This document shows, in pieces, positions 15,277 to 15,694 of a stretch of DNA of 15,694 bases (within the stretch, counting starts at the first letter, position 1; every line of letters begins with the position of its first letter). Source of the stretch: Bacteroidales bacterium (GTDB lineage: Bacteria > Bacteroidota > Bacteroidia > Bacteroidales > UBA932); contig JAFZMA010000227.1 in NCBI GenBank assembly GCA_017551215.1, forward strand, positions 1-15,694, read 5' to 3'. Made by a program: the position numbers and the translations under genes. Under the pieces are notes generated by a model, which was given only the letters and a program-made list of their open reading frames with translations, made no database searches and was not told the origin of the DNA.

Positions 15277-15694
15277 TTATTTGTTTTTCCATTCGGCAGG
15301 CCTCTTCTCGAAGAATGCCTTCATGCCTTCCTTCTGGTCTTCCGTAGAGAAGCAGAGGGCAAAGAGATCGTTCTCTATGGCGATGGCCGTGTCTATATCT
15401 GTCTGCATTCCGCGGTTGATGGCTTCCTTGCTGAGCCTTACTGCGATAGGGGCGTTCTTTGCAATGGTCTTAGCCAGTGCCAGAGCCTCGTCCATAAGCT
15501 GTTCCGGTTCTACAACCCTGTTGACCAGGCCAATCCTGAAAGCCTCGTCTGCTGTGATGGCCTTTGCTGAGTAAATCAGTTCTTTTGCACGGCCTTCCCC
15601 AACTATTCTAGGAAGCCTCTGAGTGCCTGAGAAACCAGGAGTTATGCCCAGTCCCACCTCCGGCTGGCCGATCTTGGCCTTGGAGGAGGCTATG
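15277..15694 (-). CDS. crt: Enoyl-CoA hydratase (crotonase family), 5' end outside the window
   Basis: This is the C-terminal 138 residues of a crotonase-fold enzyme, which hydrates crotonyl-CoA to 3-hydroxybutyryl-CoA. The frame is open to the last base of the window, so the N-terminal half is missing. The first visible residues, IASSKAKIGQPEVGLG, then PGFSGTQRLPR, are the crotonase signature; the Glu in QPEV corresponds to Glu164 of rat enoyl-CoA hydratase. The other catalytic Glu and the oxyanion-hole loop lie outside the window. The C-terminal helix region (EGMKAFFEKRPAEWK) matches clostridial-type Crt. It precedes hbd by 39 bases on the same strand, so the pair should convert crotonyl-CoA to acetoacetyl-CoA or the reverse. 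The GTG at 15657 is an internal Val codon, not the start. Confidence 0.93.
   Translation of the reverse strand, partial: IASSKAKIGQPEVGLGITPGFSGTQRLPRIVGEGRAKELIYSAKAITADEAFRIGLVNRVVEPEQLMDEALALAKTIAKNAPIAVRLSKEAINRGMQTDIDTAIAIENDLFALCFSTEDQKEGMKAFFEKRPAEWKNK

Noticed and set aside
15655..15657. GTG as the start of the enoyl-CoA hydratase
   Set aside because: It is the Val of the QPEVGLG motif, and the frame continues to the window edge with conserved crotonase sequence.
1..15694. CRISPR, insertion sequence, tRNA, riboswitch or phage element
   Set aside because: I saw no direct-repeat array, transposase or integrase motif, tRNA cloverleaf or long structured leader. Gaps between genes are too short for most of these.

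Overview
The window reads as chromosomal DNA from a member of the Bacteroidota, most likely an anaerobic Bacteroidales. Four things point there: promoter elements of the TTTG / TAnnTTTG type, the absence of Shine-Dalgarno sites before every gene, the lineage-typical families (S46 dipeptidyl peptidase, DUF4421- and DUF5723-like outer-membrane proteins), and a DcuB-type carrier next to acyl-CoA fermentation genes. The genus cannot be fixed from the sequence. It looks like ordinary core or envelope chromosome. I saw no mobile element, CRISPR array, tRNA or rRNA, and no gene-free stretch over 300 bases; the longest gaps are about 100-120 bases.

Layout. (1) 103-4608, plus strand: outer-membrane phospholipase A, a small lipoprotein, a dipeptidyl-peptidase 11-type S46 peptidase and a DUF4421-like beta-barrel, spaced about 20 bases apart. 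(2) 4605-6719, minus strand: a lipoprotein followed by a DUF5723-like outer-membrane protein. The stop codon of the latter overlaps the stop codon of the DUF4421-like gene. (3) 6720-6827: a divergent promoter region. (4) 6828-9100, plus: a secreted protein with CsgG/FlgT-like features and a FadL-type outer-membrane protein. (5) 9174-14274, plus, very tightly packed: dcuB, a secreted GDPD + PIG-L deacetylase fusion broken by a one-base frameshift, creD, and an unrecognised secreted protein, ended by a hairpin terminator. (6) 14392-15694, minus: 3-hydroxyacyl-CoA dehydrogenase (hbd) and an enoyl-CoA hydratase (crt) that runs off the window.

How the genes fit together (inference). Most products act at the cell envelope. 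DPP11 would release Asp/Glu dipeptides in the periplasm. DcuB could exchange aspartate or fumarate against succinate. Hbd and Crt belong to the crotonyl-CoA branch used in amino-acid fermentation and butyrate formation. Together these suit a peptide-fermenting anaerobe. The most unusual item is the glycerophosphodiesterase-deacetylase fusion and its frameshift. The Hbd cofactor pocket, which lacks the usual NAD-binding aspartate, is second.
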